Source: JANXUF01 sp043747685
GTDB taxonomy: Bacteria; Actinomycetota; Acidimicrobiia; Acidimicrobiales; Ilumatobacteraceae
Length of the DNA stretch: 64,000 nucleotides
Direction: 5' to 3'
Assembly: GCA_043747685.1 (NCBI GenBank)
Contig: JAYTOR010000043.1
Coordinates: 1-64,000 of the forward strand
In this document: piece by piece, positions 16,640 to 25,429 of the stretch
Position numbering within the stretch: the first letter of the stretch is position 1
Layout of the letters: each line of letters begins with the position of its first letter
Program-made: the position numbers and the translations under genes
The notes under the pieces: generated by a model
What the model saw: only the letters and a program-made list of their open reading frames with translations
The model's database searches: none
Told to the model about the DNA's origin: nothing

Positions 16640-17182
16640 TTACTTCTTGCCGGTCTTGCCGGCCTTGCGCAGAACCTTCTCACCGAGATAGCGCACGCCT
16701 TTGCCCTTGTAGGGCTCGGGCTTGCGGATGCTGCGGATGTTGGCGGCCACCTGGCCGACGACTTCCTTGTCGATGCCCTTGATGATCACTCGTGTCGGCA
16801 CCGGCACTTCGAAGGTGACGCCCTCGGGCGCATCGACGATGACGGGATGGCTGAAACCGAGGGCCAGACGGAGCTTGCCGGGACCCTGGGCCTCGGCACG
16901 GTAGCCGACGCCGATGATCTCGAGCTCCTTGCTGAAGCCGTCGGTCACGCCGACGACCATGTTGTTCACCAGGGTCCGGGTCAGACCGTGCAGCGACCGG
17001 TTCTCACGCTCGTCATCAGGACGGGCAACATTGAGCACGGCGTCGTTCTTGCTGACGGTGATCGCGCCGGGGACGGAGAATGACAGCGTGCCCTTCGGAC
17101 CTTTGACGGTGACCAAATTGGACACGACGGTGACGTCGACGCCCGTTGGCACGTTGATGGGGGCTTTGCCGATACGGCTCAT
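16640..17182 (-). CDS. rplF: 50S ribosomal protein L6
   Basis: Large-subunit protein near the GTPase centre, 180 residues with two tandem L6 folds. It begins MSRIGKAPINVPTGVDVTV and contains VKGPKGTLSF, GVGYRAEAQGPGKLRLALGF, and the C-terminal ANIRSIRKPEPYKGKGVRYL motif. rpsH is 12 bases upstream. Confidence 0.97.
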   Translation of the reverse strand: MSRIGKAPINVPTGVDVTVVSNLVTVKGPKGTLSFSVPGAITVSKNDAVLNVARPDDERENRSLHGLTRTLVNNMVVGVTDGFSKELEIIGVGYRAEAQGPGKLRLALGFSHPVIVDAPEGVTFEVPVPTRVIIKGIDKEVVGQVAANIRSIRKPEPYKGKGVRYLGEKVLRKAGKTGKK

Positions 17183-17194
17183 GGGTTGCTCACA

Positions 17195-17596
17195 TCACCA
17201 GACGTAGCAGAGGACTTCGCCGCCCATGTGACGCTTGCGCGCCTCACGGTCGCTCATCAGTCCTGAGCTGGTGGATAGGACAGCCACACCGAGGCCACCG
17301 AGCACGCGAGGCACGGCGGTGGACTTGCGGTAAACGCGCAGGCCGGGTGTGGAGACACGCTTGATACCCATGATCGTGCGGGCACGCTCGTGGGAGTACT
17401 TCATCGTGACGGTCAACACTTCGCCGGGACCCTTGGTGGAGGGGGCAACGGTGAAACTGGTGATGTACCCCTCCGACTGGAGGATCTTGGCCAGCGCGAC
17501 CTTCTGCTTGGAGGAGGGCATGGGCACCTCATCGTGCATCGCCACATTGGCGTTACGGATGCGGGTGAGCATGTCGGCGATCGGATCAGTCATCAT
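17195..17596 (-). CDS. rpsH: 30S ribosomal protein S8
   Basis: Early 16S rRNA binder; in enterobacteria it also represses the spc operon. The 133-residue product begins MMTDPIADMLTRIRNA and has KVALAKILQSEGYI, MGIKRVSTPGLRVYRKS and the C-terminal GLMSDREARKRHMGGEVLCY. Two consecutive ATG codons exist; the first (17596) is used because GGTGA lies 6 bases upstream. Confidence 0.97.
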   Translation of the reverse strand: MMTDPIADMLTRIRNANVAMHDEVPMPSSKQKVALAKILQSEGYITSFTVAPSTKGPGEVLTVTMKYSHERARTIMGIKRVSTPGLRVYRKSTAVPRVLGGLGVAVLSTSSGLMSDREARKRHMGGEVLCYVW

Positions 17597-17602
17597 GACG
17601 GT

Positions 17603-17788
17603 TCACCAACTCGCCTTCGTCACGCCCGGCACTTCACCGGCGTGAATCATCTGTCGGAGGCAGATTCGGCACAGGCCGAACTTGCGATAGACGGAACGGG
17701 CGCGGCCGCAACGGCGGCAGCGTGTATAGCCACGCACCTTGTACTTCGGCTTCGCTGCCGCTTTGTTGATCTGAGACTTCTTGGCCAT
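17603..17788 (-). CDS. rpsN: 30S ribosomal protein S14, zinc (type Z) form
   Basis: A 61-residue S14 of the short zinc-binding type: YKVRGYTRCRRCGRARSVYR and FGLCRICLRQMIHAGEVPGV supply C-x2-C and C-x2-C zinc ligands. It sits between rplE and rpsH, its standard spc-operon position. The zinc form in the main operon means that growth in low zinc would need a second, zinc-free paralogue elsewhere, if the genome has one. Confidence 0.97.
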   Translation of the reverse strand: MAKKSQINKAAAKPKYKVRGYTRCRRCGRARSVYRKFGLCRICLRQMIHAGEVPGVTKASW

Positions 17789-17809
17789 GGTTCTCGTTGC
17801 CTTCCCGTG

Positions 17810-18472
17810 CTACTTCTTCGCCTGGGAAGCCGGACGGGCTCCCTTGCCGCCGCGGACCGGACCGCGGCCTTTGGCCTTCTTGGGTGGTGCGCCGGCGTCG
17901 GCGCCTCTCTTGAACGGGAAGCCGTAGGCGTCGAGCAATGCCTTCCCTGCGGCGTCGTTCCTGGCAGTCGTCACGATGGTGATGTCCATGCCGTGCGGTG
18001 CGTCGATCTTGTCGTAGTCGATCTCGGGAAACACGATCTGGTCAGCGAGACCGAACGTGTAGTTGCCGCGCCGGTCCCACGAATGGGCCGGGAGACCCCG
18101 AAAGTCGCGGATACGGGGGATGGCGACGGCGATCAAGCGATCGAGGAACTCCCACATCCGGTCACCCCGAAGGGTGACCTTGCAACCGATTGCCTGATTT
18201 TCACGCAACTTGAACGCTGCGATCGACTTCGTGCTCTTCGTCACGATCGGCTTCTGACCGGCGATCTTGGTCAGGTCGTTGACCGCGCCCTCGAGCAGCG
18301 ACGGTTGCTGGGTTGCCCGGCCGACTCCCATGTTGATGACGATCTTTTCGAAGGTCGGCACTTCCATGACGTTGTTGATGCCGAGCTGCTCCATCAGAGC
18401 AGCCTTGATCTCGTCGTTGTAGCGAGCCTTGAGGCGCGGTACCTGACGAGTCTCGGTGGCTGTGTCGCTCAT
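17810..18472 (-). CDS. rplE: 50S ribosomal protein L5 with basic C-terminal tail
   Basis: 5S rRNA-binding protein contacting the P-site tRNA. The conserved core (about 1-185) has NNVMEVPTFEKIVINMGVG, GQKPIVTKSTKSIAAFKLRE, GCKVTLRGDRMWEFLDRLI and DKIDAPHGMDITIVTTA. The protein has 220 residues against about 180 usual, because a Lys/Arg/Gly-rich tail of some 30 residues is added at the C-terminus, probably an unstructured rRNA-binding extension. The start overlaps the rplX stop by 4 bases. Confidence 0.97.
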   Translation of the reverse strand: MSDTATETRQVPRLKARYNDEIKAALMEQLGINNVMEVPTFEKIVINMGVGRATQQPSLLEGAVNDLTKIAGQKPIVTKSTKSIAAFKLRENQAIGCKVTLRGDRMWEFLDRLIAVAIPRIRDFRGLPAHSWDRRGNYTFGLADQIVFPEIDYDKIDAPHGMDITIVTTARNDAAGKALLDAYGFPFKRGADAGAPPKKAKGRGPVRGGKGARPASQAKK

Positions 18473-18774
18473 GAGATCACCTCGCCGGTCTTCTTGGCGA
18501 CGCGCACCTTGGTGCCGTCTACCTGGATCTTGTACGCGACACGCGTCGGCTTGCCCTTGTGGAGCAGCATGACGTTGCTGGCGTGGATCGGCATGTCTCG
18601 GTCGATGATGCCCGGTTGCTGATTCTGCTGCTGGGCCTTCTGGTGCTTCTTGGCGGTGTTGACTCCGCTGACGATGACCTTGGACTCAGCGGGCAGAGCG
18701 CGAATGACTTCGCCCTCTTTACCCTTGTCCTTGCCGGTGATCACGACGACGTGATCGCCCTTCTTGATTCTCAT
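18469..18774 (-). CDS. rplX: 50S ribosomal protein L24
   Basis: Assembly initiator at the tunnel exit. The 101-residue protein begins MRIKKGDHVVVITGKDKGKE, a KOW motif, followed by VIVSGVNTAKKHQKA and a C-terminal KPTRVAYKIQVDGTKVRVAK. The ATG at 18774 overlaps the rplN stop as TGATG and is preferred to an in-frame GTG one codon earlier. Confidence 0.96.
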   Translation of the reverse strand: MRIKKGDHVVVITGKDKGKEGEVIRALPAESKVIVSGVNTAKKHQKAQQQNQQPGIIDRDMPIHASNVMLLHKGKPTRVAYKIQVDGTKVRVAKKTGEVIS

Positions 18775-19142
18775 CACAACACCTCCGGGGCGAGTGAGAC
18801 GATGCGCATGAACTTCTTCTCACGAAGCTCACGGCCGACCGGCCCGAAGATGCGCGTTCCGCGCGGGGTCAGGTCGTCTTTGATGATGACTGCTGCATTC
18901 TCGTCGAAGCGGATGTAGCTACCGTCTGGACGGCGCTTCTCCTTCTTTGTGCGCACGACGACGCACTTGACCACGTCGCCTTTCTTGACGCCGGCGCCGG
19001 GAATTGCATCCTTGACGGTGGCGACGAAGATGTCGCCGATCGATGCATAACGACGACGGGTGCCGCCGAGCACCTTGATGCACAGCACTTCTTTGCCGCC
19101 GCTGTTGTCTGCGACGCGAAGTCGGGACTCTTGCTGGATCAC
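18774..19142 (-). CDS. rplN: 50S ribosomal protein L14 (GTG start)
   Basis: Conserved large-subunit protein at the intersubunit bridge. The start is taken at GTG 19142, giving MIQQESRLRVADNSGGKEVL and the family-typical length of 122; AGAGGT lies about 7 bases upstream. A longer frame from 19184 would add 14 non-conserved residues. Further motifs are CIKVLGGTRRRYASIGD, GVKKGDVVKCVVVRTKKE and the C-terminal FGPVGRELREKKFMRIVSLA. Confidence 0.96.
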   Translation of the reverse strand: MIQQESRLRVADNSGGKEVLCIKVLGGTRRRYASIGDIFVATVKDAIPGAGVKKGDVVKCVVVRTKKEKRRPDGSYIRFDENAAVIIKDDLTPRGTRIFGPVGRELREKKFMRIVSLAPEVL

Positions 19143-19173
19143 TGTGCTACCTCTGACTTCTCGCTGCGCACGA

Positions 19174-19482
19174 TCACTTGGCACGCTCCAGGACTTCGGT
19201 GATTCTCCAGCGCTTGCTCTTGCTGGTCGGGCGGGTCTCCATGACGCGCACCCGGTCGCCGATGTTCACGTCGTTGCTCTCGTCGTGCGCATACAGCTTC
19301 TTGGTCTGCATCATGAACTTGCCGTACTTCGGGTGACGAACGCGCTCGATGACGGCGACGACTGCGGTCTTGTCCATCTTGTTGGACACGACCACGCCCT
19401 CGCGCACCTTGCGGCGGTTGCGTACCTCTTCGGTTGCAGCAGCTGCTGTTGACTCGGCGGTGTTGGTGGTTTCTTCGGCCAT
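19174..19482 (-). CDS. rpsQ: 30S ribosomal protein S17
   Basis: Primary 16S rRNA binder with an OB fold. The 102-residue protein has an Ala/Thr/Glu-rich N-terminal extension of about 22 residues before the conserved RKVREGVVVSNKMDKTAVVA, RVRHPKYGKFMMQTKKLYAH and NIGDRVRVMETRPTSKSKRW motifs. The usual length is 80-90. It is 8 bases downstream of rpmC. Confidence 0.97.
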   Translation of the reverse strand: MAEETTNTAESTAAAATEEVRNRRKVREGVVVSNKMDKTAVVAVIERVRHPKYGKFMMQTKKLYAHDESNDVNIGDRVRVMETRPTSKSKRWRITEVLERAK

Positions 19483-19490
19483 GACTCAGT

Positions 19491-19721
19491 TCACTTCCCG
19501 ACTACTGATTGCGACTCAGCGGCAGCAATTTCCTGCTGACGGATGAGGGTGTTGAGGCGGGCGATGTGGCGACGGGCCGCCTTGATGCCGGCCACGTTCT
19601 CCAGCTGACCCGTTGCGTTACGGAATCGCAGGTTCAGCGACTCCTGCTTGGTTGCGCGGAGCTCCTCGACGAGTTCGGCCAGGCCGAGCTCCTTGAGTTC
19701 TACGTTCGTCTTTCTTGCCAT
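19491..19721 (-). CDS. rpmC: 50S ribosomal protein L29
   Basis: Tunnel-exit protein made of two helices, 76 residues. It has ELKELGLAELVEELRATKQE, LNLRFRNATGQLENVAGIKA and ARRHIARLNTLIRQQE, the L29 signature. It lies 3 bases after rplP, in the order rplP-rpmC-rpsQ. Confidence 0.97.
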   Translation of the reverse strand: MARKTNVELKELGLAELVEELRATKQESLNLRFRNATGQLENVAGIKAARRHIARLNTLIRQQEIAAAESQSVVGK

Positions 19722-19724
19722 GAC

Positions 19725-20141
19725 TCAGATCACCTCTTCACGTGTGATGACACGTGCCTTGATCGGCAGCTTCTGCACTGCCTTTTCGAGCGCGGCGCGG
19801 GCCTGCTCTTCGTTCGGGAAACTGAGCTCGAACAACACTCGGCCCGGGCGCACGACGGCCACCCAGAACTCGGGATTGCCCTTGCCGGAACCCATCCGGG
19901 TCTCAGCCGGCTTCTTGGTGACCGGCTTGTCCGGGAACACCGTGATCCAGACCTTGCCACCACGCTTGATGGCACGGGTCATGGCGATACGGGCGGCTTC
20001 GATCTGGCGGGCGGTCAGCCAGCCTGGTTCGAGGGCCTGGATTCCGTATTCGCCGAAGCTCAACGTCGATCCACCCTTGGTCATTCCCTGGGTGCGACCG
20101 CGATGCTGCTTGCGGTGCTTGACTTTACGAGGCATCAACAT
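19725..20141 (-). CDS. rplP: 50S ribosomal protein L16
   Basis: Large-subunit protein shaping the tRNA-binding cleft. The 138-residue product begins MLMPRKVKHRKQHRGRTQGM, the conserved start, so the ATG at 20141 is used although a second in-frame ATG lies two codons later. Other motifs are FGEYGIQALEPGWLTARQIE, AARIAMTRAIKRGGKVWI and RMGSGKGNPEFWVAVVRPGR. Confidence 0.97.
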   Translation of the reverse strand: MLMPRKVKHRKQHRGRTQGMTKGGSTLSFGEYGIQALEPGWLTARQIEAARIAMTRAIKRGGKVWITVFPDKPVTKKPAETRMGSGKGNPEFWVAVVRPGRVLFELSFPNEEQARAALEKAVQKLPIKARVITREEVI

Positions 20142-20147
20142 CTGGGA

Positions 20148-21029
20148 TCAGTCCTCTCCGCGGAAGTGCGGGGCTTCGTGCCCGGCGTTGGTGCGACGAG
20201 CAATCTGCTCTTCCTCGTCGAGCAACTTCTCGAATTCCGGGTCGGCTTCTTTGAGCAGTGGCGTGGCATCGATCTCGGCGACGTCTTCGGCCTTCTTGCG
20301 GCCGGCAGCAGCCGACGAGACGACTTTGCGCGGCGCACCCGAGGTCTCGCCCACGGCCATGGCAGCCTCACGGAGGATCTTGTCGTCGTTCTGGGGCTTG
20401 TAGGGCAGGATGTCGCCTTTGTAGATCCAGACCTTGACGCCGACGCGACCACTGCTGGTCTTGGCCTCGCGGAAGCCGTAGTCGATGTCGGCACGCAACG
20501 TGTGTAACGGCACGCGACCTTCGCGGTACCACTCGGTGCGGCTCATCTCGGCACCACCGAGGCGACCGGAGCACTGGACGCGGATGCCCAGGGCACCAGC
20601 CTTCTGAGCGTTCTGAACAGCGCGCTTCATCGCCCGACGGAAGGCGATGCGGTTGATCAGCTGATCGGCCACACCCTGGGCGATGAGGGCCGCGTCGAGT
20701 TCGGGAGACTTGATCTCGACGATGTTCAACTGGACCTTTGGATTTCCCGTGATCTCGGTCAGGATGGCGCGCAGCTCGTCGGCCTGGGCCCCACGACGAC
20801 CGATGACGATGCCTGGACGTGCGGTGTGGATGTCCACCCGAACCTTGTCACGGGTTCGCTCGATCTCGATGCGACTGATCGCAGCGGTCTCCAGCTTGGT
20901 CATGATCGCGCGGCGGATCTTCCAGTCCTCGGTGAGGTAGTCCTTGTATTCGCGCTCGCTGAACCAGCGGCTCTTCCAATCGGTGGTGATGCCGAGACGG
21001 AAGCCGTACGGGTTGATCTTCTGACCCAT
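20148..21029 (-). CDS. rpsC: 30S ribosomal protein S3 with C-terminal extension
   Basis: Head protein of the small subunit lining the mRNA entry channel. MGQKINPYGFRLGITTDWKS opens the protein, a KH domain follows with RPGIVIGRRGAQADELR, and the C-terminal domain has RIQVSGRLGG-like VQCSGRLGGAEMSRTEWYRE and YGFREAKTSSGRVGVKVWIY. The last 60 or so residues are acidic and beyond the common 210-235 length (293 here). The start overlaps the rplV stop by one base. Confidence 0.97.
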   Translation of the reverse strand: MGQKINPYGFRLGITTDWKSRWFSEREYKDYLTEDWKIRRAIMTKLETAAISRIEIERTRDKVRVDIHTARPGIVIGRRGAQADELRAILTEITGNPKVQLNIVEIKSPELDAALIAQGVADQLINRIAFRRAMKRAVQNAQKAGALGIRVQCSGRLGGAEMSRTEWYREGRVPLHTLRADIDYGFREAKTSSGRVGVKVWIYKGDILPYKPQNDDKILREAAMAVGETSGAPRKVVSSAAAGRKKAEDVAEIDATPLLKEADPEFEKLLDEEEQIARRTNAGHEAPHFRGED

Positions 21030-21891
21030 CAGTTCTTCTCCTCTTCAGCCGCGTCGCCGTCGGCCGCATCGGCTTCGTGGGCGCTGGCTTCGTGATCGTG
21101 GGCTTCCTGCGCCGTCGGCGCGAAGCCGGCTGCTTCGGCGTTCTGGACGGTGTCGAAGTAGACCTCGGCGACCGTCTGGTTGTAATAGTGGGTGTCCGGT
21201 TCGTGGTACTTCATCGAGTCGGCGTTGCCCTTGATCGAAAAGCCGTCGGGAGCCGAGCCGTCCTCGTTCGGCAGCGCGCTGCCGTCCCACTGCGGCTGGG
21301 CGGCCACTGCATCGGCATCGGACATGTGCGTGGCTGCGACATCGTCGGCGCTGTCGGCGGCGCCGCTGCCACCGCCCTTGAGGCCCTGAGCGCGATCACG
21401 GCTGCGCGCAACACGCTCGCGGCGGGCAGCGGCGCTGGTGGTGACACCACCGCGACGACGGCCGGCTGCAGTACGGGTTGCATCCTTGGCCTGAACCACG
21501 GCGAGGCGGGTGTCGTCGAGACGGTCGACCACGATCGTGATGTGGCAGGTGCGCTTGTTGATTCGTGTCCCGCGGCCACGGGCACGAGCGGCGAAACGTC
21601 GAAGCGTCGGGCCTTCGTCGGCGAAGCAGGCCTTGACGAACAGCTCCTCAGGATCCTGCTCATCGTTGTGCTGAGCGTTCGCAACAGCGCTGGCGAGCAC
21701 CTTGCGGATCGTCACGGCAATTCCCTTGTCGGTGAACTGCAGCACCTCGTCGGCCTGTTTGACAGGCAGGTCGCGGATGATGTTGAGCACCAGACGGGCC
21801 TTGCTGGCCGAGCTGCGGATGTACAGAGCCGAGGCCCTCGTACCCGCCTTCTCGCCGGCGACGAAGTTCTTCTCGTTGAGCTTGGGACCGG

Positions 21892-21895
<4 letters not shown>
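21029..21895 (-). CDS. rplV: 50S ribosomal protein L22 fused to a C-terminal extra domain
   Basis: Residues 20-135 are L22: TRASALYIRSSASKARLVLN, LPVKQADEVLQFTDKGIAVT and RFAARARGRGTRINKRTCHI. L22 lines the exit tunnel and normally ends near 115-130 residues, but this protein has 288. After a basic linker comes a compact domain at about 219-262 with SIKGNADSMKYHEPDTHYYN followed by TVAEVYFDTVQNAEAAGF, then an acidic His/Glu/Ala tail. The pattern recalls the zinc-binding fold of Ada-like proteins (AGYRPCxxC) without its cysteines; databases list such proteins as L22/unknown-domain fusions. The start at 21895 overlaps the rpsS stop as ATGA. L22 identity is certain; the role of the extra domain is unknown. 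Confidence 0.95.
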
Positions 21896-22173
<278 letters not shown>

Positions 22174-22175
22174 GA

Positions 22176-23012
<837 letters not shown>

Positions 23013-23033
23013 GACGGTCTCTTTTCTCCTGGC

Positions 23034-23324
23034 TCAGTTCTCGAACAGCGGGATGTCGTCGCCGGGGGCAAGCGTGACGATGGCGCGCTTGGTGTCGGGC
23101 TTGCGGCCCTGGCGGTTGCTCTTCCGGGCGCGAGTTGCCTTGCCCGGACGGTTGAGGGTGTTGACCTTGACGACCTTGACGCCCCAGATCGATTCCACGG
23201 CATCGTGGATCTCCGGCTTGCTGGCGCCCGGGTGGACGATGAACGTGTACACGCCCTGCTCGATGAGCGCGTAGCTCTTCTCCGAGACGACGGGCGCCAC
23301 GATGATGTCGCGGGGATCTTTCAT
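23034..23324 (-). CDS. rplW: 50S ribosomal protein L23
   Basis: Tunnel-exit docking site for trigger factor and SRP. The 96-residue product begins MKDPRDIIVAPVVSEKSYAL and contains YTFIVHPGASKPEIHDAVES, IWGVKVVKVNTLNRPGKATR and a C-terminal VTLAPGDDIPLF. Its start overlaps the rplD stop as ATGA. Confidence 0.97.
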   Translation of the reverse strand: MKDPRDIIVAPVVSEKSYALIEQGVYTFIVHPGASKPEIHDAVESIWGVKVVKVNTLNRPGKATRARKSNRQGRKPDTKRAIVTLAPGDDIPLFEN

Positions 23325-24001
23325 GACTCGTCCTTGCTGTCATCAGCACTTGCGGCGGTCGCCGTGCGTACCGTGCCCGACTTCGCAGTCGGCGTTCCGG
23401 TCGGCAGGTTGGCGGTGGTGAAGACGATGGTCTCGTTGCAGAGCACGTCGTAGGCGTTGAGCTCGCCGACTTCGATGAGCTGGACGCCTTGCAGGTTGCG
23501 GAAGCTCTTGATCAGAGCGATCTCTTCGCGACCGTGGACCACGAGGACCGAACCCGTCAGGCCAAGGGTCGAGATGGCTGCCGCAGCAGACTTCGTGCTC
23601 GGTGTATCGAGGCCCCAATTGTCGAGAACGACGACCTTGCCCTCGTTGGCTCGGTCGGACAGCGCAGAACGGAGCGCCAACTTGATCATCTTCTTGGGGG
23701 TCTTCTGGCTGTACTTGCGGGGCTTGGGCCCGAGGGCCACACCACCGCCGCTGAAGTGCGGTGCACGGGTGGAACCCTGACGGGCGTTGCCGGTGCCTTT
23801 CTGCTTGAACGGCTTCTTGCCACCGCCACTGACTTCGGCGCGGGTCTTGGTCGACTGCGTGCCGGCACGGCGGTGAGCGAGTTGGGCGGTCACGACCTGG
23901 TGCATGACCGGGACGTTCGGCTGGACACCGAACATGTCGGCGTCGAGCTCGACGGTGGAGCCCTTGGCGCCGGTGAGCGACTTGGTGGTTACGGAAGGCA
24001 T
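23321..24001 (-). CDS. rplD: 50S ribosomal protein L4
   Basis: Tunnel-constriction protein that in enterobacteria also represses the S10 operon by binding its leader. The 226-residue product has MHQVVTAQLAHRRAGTQSTK, EVSGGGKKPFKQKGTGNARQ, GSTRAPHFSGGGVALGPKPR and ALRSALSDRANEGKVVVLDN. A Ser/Ala/Asp-rich tail exceeds the usual end by about 20 residues. It lies 4 bases after rplC. Confidence 0.97.
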   Translation of the reverse strand: MPSVTTKSLTGAKGSTVELDADMFGVQPNVPVMHQVVTAQLAHRRAGTQSTKTRAEVSGGGKKPFKQKGTGNARQGSTRAPHFSGGGVALGPKPRKYSQKTPKKMIKLALRSALSDRANEGKVVVLDNWGLDTPSTKSAAAAISTLGLTGSVLVVHGREEIALIKSFRNLQGVQLIEVGELNAYDVLCNETIVFTTANLPTGTPTAKSGTVRTATAASADDSKDES

Positions 24002-24005
24002 GACG

Positions 24006-24644
24006 TCACTTCCCCTTCACGGCGTTGCGAACGATGACGACGCCGCCATTCGGGCCAGGGACCGAACCTCTGACGAGCAGCAGTCCGCGCTCGAGGTCGG
24101 CCTCGACGATTTCGAGGTTGAGTGTGGTGACCTGCTCGTTGCCCATGTGGCCGGCCATCTTCAGGCCCTTGAGCACACGGCCCGGATAGCTGCAGGATCC
24201 GATCGAGCCAGGGGCACGGTGATGCTTGTGGTTACCGTGGCTGGCGCCCTGGCCCTTGAAGTTGTGACGCTTCATCGTGCCGGCGAATCCCTTGCCACGG
24301 CTGATAGCGGTCACATCGATCTTCTGACCGGCGACAAGGGTGTCGACGGTGATTTCCTGGCCGACCTCGTATCCATCGACGTTGTCGAGACGCAGCTCGA
24401 CGACGCGGCGGCCGGGGTTGACTCCTACTTTGGCGAAGTGGCCTGCCTGAGGCTTGGTGAGCTTCTTGGCATCCTTGGACCCATACGTCACTTGAAGCGC
24501 GGTGTAGCCATCGCGCTCGGTCGTCTTGACCTGCACGATGCGAGCCGGCTCGACCTTGAGAACGGTCACCGGAATGATCCGGTTGTCCTCGGCCCAGACC
24601 TGGGTCATCCCTACTTTTTCGCCGACGATCGCTTTCGTCGCCAT
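24006..24644 (-). CDS. rplC: 50S ribosomal protein L3
   Basis: First gene of the ribosomal block. The 212-residue protein begins MATKAIVGEKVGMTQVWAED and contains KPQAGHFAKVGVNPGRRVVE, the GKGFAGTMKRHNFKGQGASH loop that reaches the peptidyl transferase centre, and HHRAPGSIGSCSYPGRVLKG with the Gln/Gly-rich methylation-site region. In most bacteria rpsJ precedes rplC, but no S10 is present upstream here. The 5' leader contains two hairpins. Confidence 0.98.
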   Translation of the reverse strand: MATKAIVGEKVGMTQVWAEDNRIIPVTVLKVEPARIVQVKTTERDGYTALQVTYGSKDAKKLTKPQAGHFAKVGVNPGRRVVELRLDNVDGYEVGQEITVDTLVAGQKIDVTAISRGKGFAGTMKRHNFKGQGASHGNHKHHRAPGSIGSCSYPGRVLKGLKMAGHMGNEQVTTLNLEIVEADLERGLLLVRGSVPGPNGGVVIVRNAVKGK

Positions 24645-24667
24645 AGCGGCTGCCTTTATATGGTCGG

Positions 24668-24734
24668 CTCGGAATTTTCATCCCGAGAAGGTGTCCCTCA
24701 CGCAAATGCTCCGCCTGGCACAGGCCAGCGGAGC
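24668..24734 (-). promoter_or_regulatory. Two hairpins in the rplC mRNA leader
   Basis: The upstream stem at 24708-24734 pairs GCTCCGC with GCGGAGC and, past one bulged C, TGGC with GCCA around a 4-base loop. A second stem at 24668-24687 pairs CTCGG with CCGAG across 10 bases. Both precede the rplC start by 24-90 bases on the minus strand. Placement matches where autogenous control by L4 acts in other bacteria; that role is inferred. Confidence 0.5.
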
Positions 24735-24807
24735 ATCACGTTCGGTTGTGCCGTGCGGTTCCCCCACTTGCTCAGGGCGCTCACGGACGTCGATTGGCGA
24801 TTGCTGC

Positions 24808-24813
24808 ATTTTA
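24808..24813 (-). promoter_or_regulatory. Candidate -10 element of the ribosomal block
   Basis: TAAAAT on the minus strand stands out in GC-rich sequence about 165 bases before rplC and upstream of both leader hairpins. The -35 region is poor (TCGTCG at 17 bases), so the assignment is tentative. Confidence 0.35.
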
Positions 24814-25081
24814 GCTGGCCAGATCCTGTCCGACGAGCTGAGTCTGCGGCGTCCCCGCATGGGGACTTCGCACACGAGTTGGAAATGCTATCGGATGCCC
24901 GAGCTGGTTTGCACACCGACGTCCAAAGAGCTGAAGTCATCGGACGGGCTCGACCGTCGCAACCAGCATCCGGTGCGCTGCGACGGACCGTTCTGCTGTT
25001 CACCAGCTGACGGACCGGTCGCTGGTTCGGTCGCCGGTTCGCTTCGCTGTTCGGGTTTGGTGCCGGCGGTAGGTTGGGGCG

Positions 25082-25429
25082 ATGGCTGAGTTTCGTGTGG
25101 TTTTGCACACCGACCGGATGCAGGAGTGTGCTCGCTTCTATGGCGAGATGCTCGGCTTCGCTGTCGCCAAGGAGTTCCCCGGAGGGTTGATCTTCGGAAT
25201 CGGGCCTGATGCACGGATCGAACTGCTCGAAGTCGACGCGCCGGCGCCGACGCCCAGCGGCGTCTTCGTGTCGATCGAATGCGATGAGATCGCCGGGTAT
25301 CACGACCGGGCTGTTGCTGCCGGCTGGTCGATCTCGCAGCCGCCCACCACCCAGCCGTGGGGACATCACAACTTCTCTCTGATGGACCCGAACGGCTTTC
25401 TGCTCATCTTCTTCGAGGTGACCGGATGA
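25082..25429 (+). CDS. VOC (glyoxalase/bleomycin-resistance) superfamily protein
   Basis: A 115-residue single vicinal-oxygen-chelate module. It begins MAEFRVVLHTDRMQECARFY, then GEMLGFAVAKEFPGGLIFGI, a central LLEVDAPAPTPSGVFVSIEC strand, and ends HHNFSLMDPNGFLLIFFEV, with the final Glu of the metal site. Two half-modules are visible, so a homodimeric metal site is likely. Its stop overlaps the next start as ATGA, so it is co-translated with the PhyH-like gene. Substrate unknown; the fold also covers extradiol dioxygenases and resistance proteins. Confidence 0.88.
   Translation: MAEFRVVLHTDRMQECARFYGEMLGFAVAKEFPGGLIFGIGPDARIELLEVDAPAPTPSGVFVSIECDEIAGYHDRAVAAGWSISQPPTTQPWGHHNFSLMDPNGFLLIFFEVTG

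Larger units (their letters stand above)
24645..25081. other. 437-base gene-free region upstream of rplC
   Basis: Separates the leftward ribosomal block from the rightward glyoxalase-like gene. I searched both strands for rpsJ and found none. It holds the leader hairpins at 24668-24734, a -10-like hexamer at 24808-24813 and, near its right end (about 25016-25051), three degenerate 12-base units of the form CGGTCGCTGGTT. The stretch 24820-25010 shows nothing that I can name. Confidence 0.7.

Noticed and set aside
25016..25051. Degenerate 12-base repeats before the VOC gene as operator array
   Set aside because: Copies too diverged, with no symmetry.
24645..25081. Search for rpsJ (S10) upstream of rplC
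   Set aside because: No S10 motif in any minus frame of the gap.
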